Positions 16,704 to 24,707 of a stretch of 64,000 nt of DNA are shown here, piece by piece. The position numbers were made by a program, and so were the translations under genes. Numbering within the stretch: position 1 is the stretch's first letter; each line of letters begins with the position of its first letter. The stretch comes from Antribacter gilvus (lineage in GTDB: Bacteria > Actinomycetota > Actinomycetes > Actinomycetales > Cellulomonadaceae). The notes under the pieces are model-generated. The model saw only the letters and a program-made list of their open reading frames with translations. It was not told where the DNA came from and ran no database searches. The stretch covers positions 236,032 through 300,031 of the forward strand of contig NZ_QXTH01000009.1 in the NCBI RefSeq assembly GCF_003946865.1. The letters run 5' to 3'.

Positions 16704-17032
16704 CCCACTACCAGCGGGGCCGGCGCCTGGAGTGGGACGTCCAGCACGACCTGGCCGCCCACGGCTACATCACCCTGCGCGCCGCCTCCTCCAAGGGCGC
16801 CGCCGACGTCATCGGCTTCAAGCCGGGGCAGGTCGTGTTCGTCCAGGCCAAGACCAACGGGCTCATCCCGCCCGCCGAGAGGGTCGCCCTCCTGCACCTG
16901 GCAAGCCTCATCCCCGGGGCCCTCGCCATCGTCGCCGCACGACCCACCACCACCTACCGACGCCTCACCGGACCCGGCCCCAAGGACTGGGTGTCGTGGA
17001 CGCCGGACGAGCTTGAGGAAGTGACCGCATGA
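16700..17032 (+). CDS. Hjc-like resolvase / VRR-NUC-type nuclease
   Basis: 110 residues; ATG start in a 4-bp overlap. Pattern of archaeal-type Holliday junction resolvases and related PD-(D/E)xK nucleases: RRLEWDVQHDLAAHGY (Glu in helix 1), RAASSKGAADVIGF (SerLysGly and Asp) and VVFVQAKTNG (the xAK catalytic strand). It probably resolves branched DNA made by the YqaJ/RecT pathway or before packaging. Confidence 0.7.
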   Translation: MTHYQRGRRLEWDVQHDLAAHGYITLRAASSKGAADVIGFKPGQVVFVQAKTNGLIPPAERVALLHLASLIPGALAIVAARPTTTYRRLTGPGPKDWVSWTPDELEEVTA

Positions 17033-17340
17033 CTAAGCGGACCACGACGCTCCCGGAGATCAGGACGGTCGCGAGCTTCACCGCCGACGAGAAGGAGCGG
17101 GCCCTGTGCGCGCAGATCGGCGCGTGGGCGGGTGACGTCTGGTTCCCCGAGGTCGGCGAGTCGACCCGCGAGGCCGTGCGCGTGTGTGCCTCGTGCCCGC
17201 TGACCCGGCTCGAGGACGGTGGCAACGGCCGCTGCCTGGAGGTGGCCCTGGCGAACAACGAACAGCACGGCGTTTGGGCCGGGCTGTCGCCGAACGAGCG
17301 TCGGTCGCTGCGGCGTGACGAGATGGGGAAGGCCGCATGA
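17029..17340 (+). CDS. WhiB-like (Wbl) iron-sulfur regulator
   Basis: 103 residues. The four Wbl cysteines are Cys27, Cys53, Cys56 and Cys69, expected to bind a [4Fe-4S] cluster, followed by the GVWAGL turn and a basic tail (ERRSLRRDE). The CxxC to last Cys gap is 12 residues instead of the usual 5. Wbl proteins are known only from actinobacteria and their phages, and act on transcription with the primary sigma factor. A phage copy may redirect host regulation. Coupled by 4-bp overlaps. Confidence 0.85.
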   Translation: MTKRTTTLPEIRTVASFTADEKERALCAQIGAWAGDVWFPEVGESTREAVRVCASCPLTRLEDGGNGRCLEVALANNEQHGVWAGLSPNERRSLRRDEMGKAA

Positions 17341-17573
17341 AGTCGACCCCCCTCGCCTGGACCCTGGCCTGGCTGCTGGCTGTCCTGCGCGTCGGCCTGG
17401 ACCACCTCGGATTCCGCGGTAACGACGGCTTCACCCGGCCTGAGAGGCGCGTGCTCGCCGAGCGGTACCGGGCACGCATCGAGCGGCCCCTGACTGACGA
17501 GGAGCGCGCCGCTGTCGCACGGTGGCGGGTCGAGCGTGCGCGGGACGTCAAGCGGGCGGGAGGTGCGTCGTGA
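17337..17573 (+). CDS. Hypothetical early phage protein
   Basis: 78 residues; ATG in a 4-bp overlap. An N-terminal hydrophobic stretch (LAWTLAWLLAVLRVGL) may be a membrane helix, followed by an Arg-rich helical tail. No family recognised. Confidence 0.5.
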   Translation: MKSTPLAWTLAWLLAVLRVGLDHLGFRGNDGFTRPERRVLAERYRARIERPLTDEERAAVARWRVERARDVKRAGGAS

Positions 17574-17944
17574 GCATCACCTTCATCGGCGAGAACCGCA
17601 CTGGGCGCCTGACGTGCGGCACCGAGCACCTGCCCGGCTGCTACAACCCCGGCATCAACCTCACCGCCTGCATCTGCGGGCAGGTGTGGTGGGTCGGTCA
17701 GGTCGGTACGTGGCACTCCACCGCCCGCCGCGAGCCTGCGCCCGCGATGCCCACGCTCGGCGTCGGCATCGGAGCGCCTGGCCTGCGCGAGGCAGACCGG
17801 AAGCTTCTCGGCTGGGACACGTACTACTTCCACGCCGACGACTGCCCGAACCGTGACGCCCGCAAGCCGTGCCACCCGTGCGGCGGCAGCGAGCCGACCG
17901 ACTACCACACCGCCGCGAAGGCCGCGCGAGGGGAGGCATCGTGA
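17570..17944 (+). CDS. Cys-rich hypothetical early protein
   Basis: 124 residues; GTG in a 4-bp overlap. It has several Cys pairs: CGTEHLPGCYN, ACICGQVW and, near the end, CHPCGG. They suggest a zinc-binding fold. Aromatic-rich and soluble. Function unknown. Confidence 0.5.
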   Translation: MSITFIGENRTGRLTCGTEHLPGCYNPGINLTACICGQVWWVGQVGTWHSTARREPAPAMPTLGVGIGAPGLREADRKLLGWDTYYFHADDCPNRDARKPCHPCGGSEPTDYHTAAKAARGEAS

Positions 17945-18297
17945 TCCGCCTCAACGTCCGCCACCACCTGACCGGCTCGCTGCACCAGGTCGCCGAGTGC
18001 GACGTGAGCGGGTGCGTGGAGTCCATGTACCTGCCCGCGTCCGAGCAGGCGAGCACGCTCATCTACCTCCGGCGTCTCGGCTGGGGTGTCGGCGACGTCG
18101 AACCCGAGTGGCGCGACCGGCCGGCGACCTGCCCCACGCATTCCGCACCGCAGCCCCCGCAGCCCGACACCGAACCCAAGCGGGCGCTGTGGATCGGGCG
18201 CGTGAAGGACGCGCTCGGGCGACGGGACATCGGCGCGCTCGTCACCGCGCTGGCCGACGGGTACGCCATCCCAGACGAGGAGAGGTCCACACCATGA
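17941..18297 (+). CDS. Hypothetical early phage protein
   Basis: 118 residues; GTG in a 4-bp overlap. The N-terminal half reads like a small zinc-ribbon or beta domain (ECDVSGCVESMY and a later CysProThrHis), followed by a Pro-rich linker and a C-terminal helix. It precedes the origin-bearing replication gene. Confidence 0.5.
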   Translation: MIRLNVRHHLTGSLHQVAECDVSGCVESMYLPASEQASTLIYLRRLGWGVGDVEPEWRDRPATCPTHSAPQPPQPDTEPKRALWIGRVKDALGRRDIGALVTALADGYAIPDEERSTP

Positions 18298-19049
18298 GGT
18301 CTCGCTGGGGCAAGCTGTACGGCTCCCTCCACTCGTCCGTGAAGTGGCGTCGCGCGTCCAAGGGAGCGCGCGCGCTGTGGGCGACGGCGTTCAGTTGGAG
18401 TGTCGCTCAAGGTACGGACGGGTATGTCCCGAAGGACATGCTGAGGGGACTAGACGGTACGCGTGCTGAGGCTGCGCGACTCGTCGAGGTGGGCCTGTGG
18501 GAGGTCGCCGAGGGTGGGTGGATGTTCCATGAGTGGCTGGGTCACAACCGGTCTGACCAGCAGATTCAGGAGGGACTGACCAAGACTCGCGAGCGCGTCG
18601 CCAAGCACCGCGAGCAGAAGCGTAACGCGTTACAGGGTGACGAGGTAACGCGTTACTCCGAAACCGGTAACGCGCACGGTAACGGCGTAAGACAAGACAA
18701 GACAAGAGAAGAAGAAGGTTTGGAGGTAAAGGTCACCAGCGGCGGCACCGAGAAAGAGCCGCCCCGACTGGAGACCAGCATCCCGAGACACGTCATCGAC
18801 AGCACGTGGGGACCACAGAACCGGCACCGCGCCTACTGCGCCACCAACGGGCTCAACCTCGCCCGCGAGACCGAACGCTTCCGGGCCGACGCCAGGTCCA
18901 AGCGCAAGGCGCGCATCGACTGGGACGCCGAGTTCGACCTGTGGCTCTCCCGGTCTGCCGAGTACGCCGAGAAGGACGCCAAGGCCGACGCACGCCCCGG
19001 CTCGTCCGTCTGGGACCGCGACGTCACCGGGCAGGGGGCGCGCGCATGA
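18294..19049 (+). CDS. Phage replication initiator-like protein with internal origin
   Basis: 251 residues; ATG in a 4-bp overlap. The N-terminal winged-helix-like region (KLYGSLHSSVKWRRASKGAR through RSDQQIQEGL) resembles phage replication organisers that bind origin DNA. The middle (about residues 105-150) is low-complexity and coincides with iterons. The C-terminal segment (RKARIDWDAEFDLWLSR) resembles the C-terminal helix of phage helicase-loader proteins. It lies directly before the DnaB-type helicase, as lambda O/P-like genes do. Function is inferred from context and the internal iterons. Confidence 0.65.
   Translation: MRSRWGKLYGSLHSSVKWRRASKGARALWATAFSWSVAQGTDGYVPKDMLRGLDGTRAEAARLVEVGLWEVAEGGWMFHEWLGHNRSDQQIQEGLTKTRERVAKHREQKRNALQGDEVTRYSETGNAHGNGVRQDKTREEEGLEVKVTSGGTEKEPPRLETSIPRHVIDSTWGPQNRHRAYCATNGLNLARETERFRADARSKRKARIDWDAEFDLWLSRSAEYAEKDAKADARPGSSVWDRDVTGQGARA
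18622..18719. other. Putative phage replication origin: iterons plus purine tract
   Basis: The palindrome GTAACGCGTTAC occurs at 18622-18633 and 18645-18656. Partial copies GTAACGCG (18667-18674) and GTAACGG (18679-18685) follow at 22- and 12-nt spacing. A GACAA-repeat purine-rich tract (18691-18717) comes directly after. The element lies inside the replication-initiator gene, as in lambda O, and is clearly lower in GC than its surroundings. Confidence 0.7.
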
Positions 19050-20317
19050 GCGACACCGCCCGGTACGCCGACCAGGAGACCGCCATCGTCGGGCTCGCCA
19101 TGCGCGACGCCACCGTGATCGACGACGCGCACCTCGTCGGCGCGGACTTCGCAGCACCACAGCTCGGCGCGCTCTGGGACCTCATGACCCGGCTGCGTCG
19201 CGACGGGCAGCCGTGCGACCCGGCGACCGTCGTCGCCAACCTCGGGCGCCTGGAGGTCCGCGGCATCGACGCGGCCGACGTCGCCGCCCTCTACGGCGAC
19301 GCACCCGGCGCCGGGGCAGACCACTACGCCGGGCTCGTGTCCGACGCAGCGACCCGGCGCCGGCTCGCGATGTCGGGGCTCCGTGTGCAGCAGATCGCCG
19401 AGGCCGCAGACACCGCGGCCGAAGCGGTCGAGATGGCCCGCGCGGAGATCGACGCGTGCTCACGGTCCGTCGCCGGGCTGCACATGCTCGGCGACGAGAT
19501 CCGGGCCACGCTCGAACGGCTCGACCACCCCGACACCGCGATCCCGACACCGTGGGCCGACCTGAACCACCTCATCGGCGGTCTGCGTCCCGGGAGGCTG
19601 TACATCGTCGGAGCCAGGCCCGGCGTCGGTAAGTCGCTCATGGCGAACGGTCTCGCCGTCGGGCTGTCCGCTCACGGCGGCGTCGCGGTCAACAACCTGG
19701 AGATGTCCCGGCACGAGGTTCACGAACGGCTGCTGTCCGCCGAGTCGGGTGTGCCGCTGTCCCGGATCATCACCCGCCGCCTGGACGGTGAGCACCGGCT
19801 GGCCCTCGCCGCCGCAGAGGTGGAACTCGAGCGGCTGCCCATCTCGATCGACGACCGCGCGTTCGTCAGCATCACGGACGTCCGCTCGCACGCCCGGTCC
19901 CTGTCGCGGTCCGCGTTCGGGCTGTCGGGCGTGATCGTCGACTACCTCCAGCTCATGTCGACGCCGCGGGGTGACAAGCGGCCCCGGCACGAGGTCGTCG
20001 GCGACATGTCTCGCGGGCTGAAGGTGCTCGCGAAGGAACTCGACGTCCCGGTGGTCGCCCTGTCGCAGCTCAACCGTGGCTCCGAGGCGCGCACGGACAA
20101 GCGGCCGACGATGGCGGACCTTCGCGAGAGCGGAAATCTGGAGCAGGACGCCGACGTGATCGTGCTGCTGCACGTCGAGGAGGACGACCCGACGACGATG
20201 CACGTCGCCGTGGCGAAGAACCGGTCCGGCATGACGGGTGTGCTGAAGCTGAGGCGGCAGGGTTCGTTCGCCCGCCTGGACAACCCGACGTGGGCGCCGG
20301 CGAGAGGAGCGGCCTGA
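19046..20317 (+). CDS. DnaB-like replicative helicase
   Basis: 423 residues. Ring helicase that unwinds DNA ahead of the fork. The N-terminal DnaB domain (about 1-120) begins with the QETAIVGLAM helix. The RecA-like core has Walker A GARPGVGKS (about residues 192-200), Walker B GVIVDYLQLM (about 293-302), an ALSQLNRGSE motif III-like loop and DLRESGNLEQDADVIVLLH. Slightly shorter than bacterial DnaB (about 450-470). ATG in a 4-bp overlap. Follows the origin-bearing gene. Confidence 0.9.
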   Translation: MSDTARYADQETAIVGLAMRDATVIDDAHLVGADFAAPQLGALWDLMTRLRRDGQPCDPATVVANLGRLEVRGIDAADVAALYGDAPGAGADHYAGLVSDAATRRRLAMSGLRVQQIAEAADTAAEAVEMARAEIDACSRSVAGLHMLGDEIRATLERLDHPDTAIPTPWADLNHLIGGLRPGRLYIVGARPGVGKSLMANGLAVGLSAHGGVAVNNLEMSRHEVHERLLSAESGVPLSRIITRRLDGEHRLALAAAEVELERLPISIDDRAFVSITDVRSHARSLSRSAFGLSGVIVDYLQLMSTPRGDKRPRHEVVGDMSRGLKVLAKELDVPVVALSQLNRGSEARTDKRPTMADLRESGNLEQDADVIVLLHVEEDDPTTMHVAVAKNRSGMTGVLKLRRQGSFARLDNPTWAPARGAA

Positions 20318-20559
20318 TGCGTGTCGAGATCCTGGGCGGTCCGGACGACGGGGAGGTGGTGATCGTGCCCGAGGGCGCGGTGTGCCTGCCTCGCACGGTG
20401 GTCCTGCCCGACCCGCCGACATTCTTCCGTAAGCCGCCGAGCCGCACGCGTGCGCACCTGCTGCGGATTGAGCACTGGCCTGATCGTGCACTGCCCGTCG
20501 CGGTGTGGCGTGAGCCGAGCGACGAGACGACACCCACCACCACCGAGGAGACATCGTGA
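20317..20559 (+). CDS. Hypothetical early phage protein
   Basis: 80 residues; ATG overlaps the helicase stop by 1 nt (TGATG). The N-terminal pattern VEILGGPDDGEVVIVPEGA is a short beta domain seen in many phage proteins of unknown role. The tail is Thr/Glu-rich. No function assigned. Confidence 0.55.
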   Translation: MRVEILGGPDDGEVVIVPEGAVCLPRTVVLPDPPTFFRKPPSRTRAHLLRIEHWPDRALPVAVWREPSDETTPTTTEETS

Positions 20560-20999
20560 CCGAGCACACCGACCCCCGCACCCCGACCGCCTACAGCATC
20601 ATCCCGCCCGAGGTGGCCCGCGGCTCCGAGGAGGCGCACCGAGCCTGGCGCGCGTCCCGTGGCGAGACCGTGGACGCCGAGCCCGAGAGGATCACCGTGA
20701 GCGCCCCTTATGAGCCCGAGACCCTGCCCGAGGACAGCGACGACGGGACGATGCCTGAGAACGTCGCCACCCTCGCCGAGGCGGTCGTCGGACACCGCAT
20801 CGTCAGCGTCGTGACCGAGCGCGTGCCGACCCAGTGGGGCGGCACCGAGGAGGCCACGGTCATCACGCTCGACTCCGGCCGCCGGGTGCACCTCGCCGAC
20901 ACCGACGACTGCTGCGCCCACACCGAGCTCAAGGCGTCGTCACCTACGCGCCCCCTGGCCTGGTCGCCATCCGCCTGCGGCAGTTGCTCGCCCCGCTGA
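20556..20999 (+). CDS. DUF7448-like phage protein, altered C-terminus
   Basis: 147 residues; GTG in a 4-bp overlap. The middle (GHRIVSVVTERVPTQWGG, then a LeuAspSerGlyArg strand and ADTDDCCAHTEL) resembles a widespread phage domain marked by the AspCysCysAla turn. After it the sequence becomes Ser/Pro-rich (KASSPTRPLAWSP), whereas the +1 frame reads VVTYAPPGLVAIRLRQLL, so a frameshift may have replaced the native end. Function unknown. Confidence 0.5.
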   Translation: MTEHTDPRTPTAYSIIPPEVARGSEEAHRAWRASRGETVDAEPERITVSAPYEPETLPEDSDDGTMPENVATLAEAVVGHRIVSVVTERVPTQWGGTEEATVITLDSGRRVHLADTDDCCAHTELKASSPTRPLAWSPSACGSCSPR

Positions 21000-21023
21000 C
21001 CACCGACCCCGAGGAGACCCCCG

Positions 21024-21410
21024 ATGGACGCTGACCAGGTACCCGAGGACATCCTGGAGACGGCCCGCGCTGCGCTCCTGCAAGGTGGCCCGGCCTACGG
21101 CGCCGAACTGCGCCCCGACGGCACCGAGGACCCGAGCATGGCGGCGTGGGTCGAGGGCTGGCACGACGCCTGGGCGCACCTGCCCGACGTGCTCGCCGCC
21201 GTCTGGCCGCTGATCGCCGCGCAGGTGCTCCAGGAGGCGACTGCTGCGCTCAAGGTGGCCTACAAGGAGCCGCCGACCACCGTCCTGACGGAGCCGCAGC
21301 GCGCTGGCTGGCAGATCGGCATGGCGCGGGCTCACCGCATCGTCCGAGACCAGTCCCGCGCCGCCGCCCTCCGCAGCCCGGACGCGGACGGGGGTGGGGA
21401 GCGTGGCTGA
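21024..21410 (+). CDS. Hypothetical early phage protein
   Basis: 128 residues; ATG with GAGGAGA 9 nt upstream. Mostly helical, Trp-containing (WVEGWHDAWAHLPD, VWPLIAAQVLQEA). Seen as a small helical phage protein; no family recognised. Confidence 0.55.
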   Translation: MDADQVPEDILETARAALLQGGPAYGAELRPDGTEDPSMAAWVEGWHDAWAHLPDVLAAVWPLIAAQVLQEATAALKVAYKEPPTTVLTEPQRAGWQIGMARAHRIVRDQSRAAALRSPDADGGGERG

Positions 21411-21492
21411 GGCCCGCTGCGCCTGCGAGTGGGGCGAGCAGCCCTGCGACCGCTGCCTGACCACCACCACCCCGACCAAGGAGACCCCATGA
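21403..21492 (+). CDS. 29-residue putative zinc peptide
   Basis: GTG start, overlapping the upstream gene by 8 nt and the downstream ATG by 4 nt (ATGA). Four Cys in two pairs (CysAlaCys and CysAspArgCys) suggest one zinc site. Supported only by the Cys spacing and the coupling pattern of this operon. Confidence 0.4.
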   Translation: MAEARCACEWGEQPCDRCLTTTTPTKETP

Positions 21493-21701
21493 GCATCGGA
21501 ACCGCGCCCATCGTCATGTGCGACGACCTGGGCGGCTGTGACCAGTGGAGCGTCGACCACTACGCCGCGACCACCCACTCCGTGAACGGCGTGCGGATCA
21601 CCGCGACCAAGCGCGCGCCCGGCTGGACCCGCCGCGACATCGACGGCATGGCCTGGGACTTCTGCCCCGAGCACACCCCGACCGAGGAGGGGCCCCGATG
21701 A
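21489..21701 (+). CDS. Small Cys-containing phage protein
   Basis: 70 residues; ATG with AAGGAG upstream. MCDDLGGCDQW near the start and WDFCPEHTP near the end form a C-x6-C...C-x2-H set, typical of phage zinc-ribbon proteins of unknown function. Overlaps the next gene by 4 bp. Confidence 0.55.
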   Translation: MSIGTAPIVMCDDLGGCDQWSVDHYAATTHSVNGVRITATKRAPGWTRRDIDGMAWDFCPEHTPTEEGPR

Positions 21702-21895
21702 GCTTCCCCGCCCGCTACCGAGGCGCGTGCGGCGCGTGCGACGAGCCGATCGAGCCGGGCCAGGACGTGGAGTACGGCGACCTGGAGTTCCACCGCGAGA
21801 TCGTGCACGCCGTCTGCCCCGACCCCGTGCGCTACGAGGCCCCCGTCTGCCCCGGATGCAACCTGACCCTGCCGTGCGAATGCGAGGACGACTGA
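21698..21895 (+). CDS. Small zinc-ribbon phage protein
   Basis: 65 residues; ATG in a 4-bp overlap. GACGACDEPIEPGQDVEY is a treble-clef or zinc-ribbon knuckle, followed by a His in FHREIVHAVC and CPGC/CECED at the end. Likely binds zinc and perhaps nucleic acid. Function unknown. Confidence 0.6.
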   Translation: MSFPARYRGACGACDEPIEPGQDVEYGDLEFHREIVHAVCPDPVRYEAPVCPGCNLTLPCECEDD

Positions 21896-22494
21896 TGAGC
21901 GAGCAGACCTGGACCCGCCAGGCCCTGGAGAAGGCGATCCGCGAGCAGCACACCGACGGGGCGGCCTGGAACCACGAGACGCTGGCGGACGCCATCCTCT
22001 CCGGACCGCCCGCACCCCAGCCGATCGCACCCGGCACCGTGGGCACCGCGACCTGGGTCACCGTCGAAGGCGTCGTGCCGATGGACGAGGTGGTGGAGGG
22101 GTTCGTGGCCGATGGCACCGCTGAGGAGCGGGACAGGCTCGGTGAAGCTGCGTTCGCGGCGATCAGGACGGCAGGCGCGCACCACGACGGCGCCCAGACG
22201 TGGCAGGCGTACTTCCGGCCCATGACGTTCCCAGCGTGGGACGTGGCCGTGTCGAACGCCGTCAAGGCAGTGCGTCGTGACGTGCGGCTCGCCGAGGACC
22301 AGTCCGACCGGTGGCAGGAGCGCGCCAAGGCTGCCGAGGCCCGGCTGGCGTCGATCCTGGCGCTGCTGGACAACCCCGGCCCCGACGTCTCCTGCGCCGA
22401 CCGGAACCTCACCACGCCCGGGTGCTTCGCCGTCGACCTCGCATCCCGGATCCGTGCCCTAGCCGGACCCGAGACGACGGGAGCGGGCCAGTGA
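21895..22494 (+). CDS. Hypothetical early phage protein
   Basis: 199 residues; ATG overlaps the previous stop by 1 nt. Mostly helical and acidic, with a coiled-coil-like stretch RRDVRLAEDQSDRWQERAKA in the C-terminal half. No family recognised. Confidence 0.55.
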   Translation: MSEQTWTRQALEKAIREQHTDGAAWNHETLADAILSGPPAPQPIAPGTVGTATWVTVEGVVPMDEVVEGFVADGTAEERDRLGEAAFAAIRTAGAHHDGAQTWQAYFRPMTFPAWDVAVSNAVKAVRRDVRLAEDQSDRWQERAKAAEARLASILALLDNPGPDVSCADRNLTTPGCFAVDLASRIRALAGPETTGAGQ

Positions 22495-22853
22495 AGCGGC
22501 TGACGATCGGCCGGCTCCAGTTCGCCGCCGTCGGGAACACGTTCTTCGCGGACTGGCGCATGGCCGAGGCGGGCAACCGGTGGCGGCTCGCCATCGGACG
22601 GCACCCGCGCTGGCGACCGCTCTTCGACGCTGCACCGCGCCGCTGGACCGTGCTCGGGCTCGACATCGACTGGTACGCGAAGGGCGTCGAGCGGGCTGAG
22701 CCGGTGGCCGCACGCGCTCGCCTGGCGTCCGGCGGCTGGATCACCGTCCCGCCCGCGTGGCTGGAGGCCATGAAGCACGGGCCGATCTGCGACCTGAAGA
22801 CCGGGATCTGGTACGCGCTGATCGAGAAGGACGGCAAGGAGGAGGGGCCATGA
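22491..22853 (+). CDS. Hypothetical early phage protein
   Basis: 120 residues; GTG in a 4-bp overlap. Basic and Trp/Arg-rich N-terminal half (FFADWRMAEAGNRWRLAIGR); alpha/beta composition. Function unknown. Confidence 0.5.
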   Translation: MKRLTIGRLQFAAVGNTFFADWRMAEAGNRWRLAIGRHPRWRPLFDAAPRRWTVLGLDIDWYAKGVERAEPVAARARLASGGWITVPPAWLEAMKHGPICDLKTGIWYALIEKDGKEEGP

Positions 22854-23029
22854 CGAACCGCTACCTGGTCAAGCTCTGGAGCGGAACCCAGACCGTCGAG
22901 GGGTACATCAGCGTCGTGTCCGGCGCGCTCGTGGTCCGGGCGAGCGTGTACGCGCCGCCCCACCTGATCATCGCGGCCGGCTCCTGGACGCGTGCGGAAC
23001 TGATCACGGAGGAGGGCGAGGGGCGATGA
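22850..23029 (+). CDS. 59-residue hypothetical phage protein
   Basis: ATG in a 4-bp overlap, with GGAGGGG upstream. Compact beta pattern (RYLVKLWSGTQTVEGYISVV). Coupled by overlap to the next gene. Confidence 0.5.
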   Translation: MTNRYLVKLWSGTQTVEGYISVVSGALVVRASVYAPPHLIIAAGSWTRAELITEEGEGR

Positions 23030-23736
23030 CCACCACGAACCCGTGCGCGTCCGGCTGCCGGATCCGAGACGAGCACAAGACCGACTGCCCCGGCGACGAG
23101 TGCCGCGGATGCCTGCCCCGACCCGCGAACCGGGGCACCCTCTGTGACACGTGCTACCTGCACCTGACGACCGACCTCGGCGACGTGCCAGCGCTCATGG
23201 AGCACCTCGGCGAGGTCGCACGGCTCGCCATGGTCGCCAGCGCCAAGCCGCTCACGACCGACCCCGTGCACCGGGGAGACGCCGCCGCACAGACCGTGCT
23301 GCCCGCCGCCTACCTCGCCGCCGACGAACTGTGGTCCCTCGTCGTCTCATGGGCGCAAGTCGTCCTCGAGGAGCACCCGGCGAACCTGCGCGGCCCCAAC
23401 GCCCGACCGTGGCACGGTGATGTGGTCGCATGGATGCTGCCCCACGTGGAGTGGATCGCACGGCAGGAGTGGGCCAAGGAGATGAAGCGCGAGCTGGCCC
23501 GCGACGTCCGCACCCTGCGCGCACGCTGGCCCATGCCCGAGGACCGGGAGAACGACCGGCCCGTACCCGACGTGCGCTGCCCCCGCTGCGACGTCGTGGC
23601 GCTGCGGTACTTCCCGCCGGCTCACTACCGGCAGCCGTTCGCCGTGGCCTGCACCGAGTGCGGGCGACTGTTCAGCGAGGACGAGTGGGAGCGGCTGGTC
23701 AGCCTGCTCGCACGGACCGAGAGGAAGAGCGCATGA
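23026..23736 (+). CDS. Multi-zinc-site phage protein
   Basis: 236 residues; ATG in a 4-bp overlap. N-terminal Cys cluster (CASGCRIRDEHKTDC, CRGCLP, LCDTCY), a helical middle and a C-terminal CPRCDVV...CTECGRLF zinc ribbon. Two separate zinc domains around a helical core suggest a nucleic-acid or protein adaptor. Resembles conserved actinophage early proteins of unknown role. Confidence 0.65.
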   Translation: MTTTNPCASGCRIRDEHKTDCPGDECRGCLPRPANRGTLCDTCYLHLTTDLGDVPALMEHLGEVARLAMVASAKPLTTDPVHRGDAAAQTVLPAAYLAADELWSLVVSWAQVVLEEHPANLRGPNARPWHGDVVAWMLPHVEWIARQEWAKEMKRELARDVRTLRARWPMPEDRENDRPVPDVRCPRCDVVALRYFPPAHYRQPFAVACTECGRLFSEDEWERLVSLLARTERKSA

Positions 23737-24161
23737 GCTGGATGGACGAACTCGGCGAGTGGGCAGCACGCGCGCAGCCTGGCGATCAGGTCGTCGTGCA
23801 CGACTGCCGATACGACCGCGAGTACACCGTCACTCTGGGCGAGCACAGACCGCCAGCCAGTGACCTGCGCATCCTCGTGCCGCACGACCACGAGTGGGTC
23901 AGCGACATGGCGGCGACCGATGCCGAGGCCATACACTCACCTGCCGTGAGGACGAGGGTGAAGGGGCGAAGCCATGAGCCAGCGTGTGATCGACACCGAG
24001 GGTGTGGAGTGGCTGACCTACGCGCAGGCGTCGGCCCGGTTCCGGCTTCCGCAGGCGACGATCAGGTCATGGGTGCACCGAGGCGTGATCCACCCCGAGG
24101 ACGTCAAGCGCTGGAAGGGGCGCGTGACCGGGGTGGCCGCTTCGGCGGTCGCCAGGGCTGA
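23733..24161 (+). CDS. Hypothetical protein with run-on C-terminus
   Basis: ATG in a 4-bp overlap. The first 80 residues look native (SWMDELGEWAARAQPGDQVV through HDHEWVSDM). The rest overlaps the next gene by 188 bp and reads as Arg/Gly-rich shadow sequence, so the original stop codon may have been lost. No family recognised. Confidence 0.45.
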   Translation: MSWMDELGEWAARAQPGDQVVVHDCRYDREYTVTLGEHRPPASDLRILVPHDHEWVSDMAATDAEAIHSPAVRTRVKGRSHEPACDRHRGCGVADLRAGVGPVPASAGDDQVMGAPRRDPPRGRQALEGARDRGGRFGGRQG

Positions 24162-24249
24162 GGTTCACCTGTACCGCAACGGCGCGAAGCTGGCCGCTGG
24201 TCATCGGCGTGGCGCGCCGAAAGCGCGTCGGAGCGACGTGCAACAATAG
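23974..24249 (+). CDS. HTH DNA-binding protein (MerR/excisionase-like)
   Basis: 91 residues; ATG start. WLTYAQASARFRLPQATIRSW followed by HRGVIHPEDVKRWKGRV is a helix-turn-helix with wing, as in MerR-like phage proteins. The tail is very basic. It ends the early coupled run. It may regulate the switch to late genes or bind near the packaging site about 0.8 kb downstream; both are inference. Confidence 0.65.
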   Translation: MSQRVIDTEGVEWLTYAQASARFRLPQATIRSWVHRGVIHPEDVKRWKGRVTGVAASAVARAEVHLYRNGAKLAAGHRRGAPKARRSDVQQ

Positions 24250-24323
24250 GCGCAACTGGCAGACCTATCCCCGAAACGCCCCGGACCGCCCCCAGGTCTG
24301 GGGCGTTCGGCACGCGGGGAGAC

Positions 24324-24671
24324 CTAGGCTGACGGCACCTGCTGTTCGAGCTCAGCACGCAGCGCCTCGAACGCCTCCCGGTCCCGCTTGCGGAACGTCA
24401 CCACCAGCGACTCACGGTTCACCCGGTTAGGCTGCCGGTCACCGTACGACCACAGCCGCTCGGTGGACGCGTCCCTCACGTGCAGCCGCACCTGACCGTT
24501 CACGAGCGCGGACGCAGGCTTGAACTCCACCCGCTCCACGTCGGCGACCGGCACACGGATCACATCCGCGCCCGCTATCTTCGCGGACACCTTCCCCGGG
24601 TAGATCGTGACGAACTCGCCACCGTCGTACTCCAGGTCGGCACCGTAACCTCTCGCTCTCATAGTGTTCAT
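24324..24671 (-). CDS. DUF4429-like PH-fold protein
   Basis: 115 residues on the minus strand, against all neighbours. The pattern of an initial YDGGEFVTIYPGK, a VIRVPVADVERVEFKPAS strand set and a LVNGQVRLHV turn matches the PH-like DUF4429 fold. Start ATG 24671 (or 24662). A TATATCT stretch lies 5 nt upstream, as for a leaderless promoter. The opposite orientation suggests expression in the lysogen, so it is a candidate moron gene. Its effect on the host is unknown. Confidence 0.65.
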   Translation of the reverse strand: MNTMRARGYGADLEYDGGEFVTIYPGKVSAKIAGADVIRVPVADVERVEFKPASALVNGQVRLHVRDASTERLWSYGDRQPNRVNRESLVVTFRKRDREAFEALRAELEQQVPSA

Positions 24672-24707
24672 GCTAGATATAGAGCCCTGACCCTGCGCGG
24701 GTGATAC

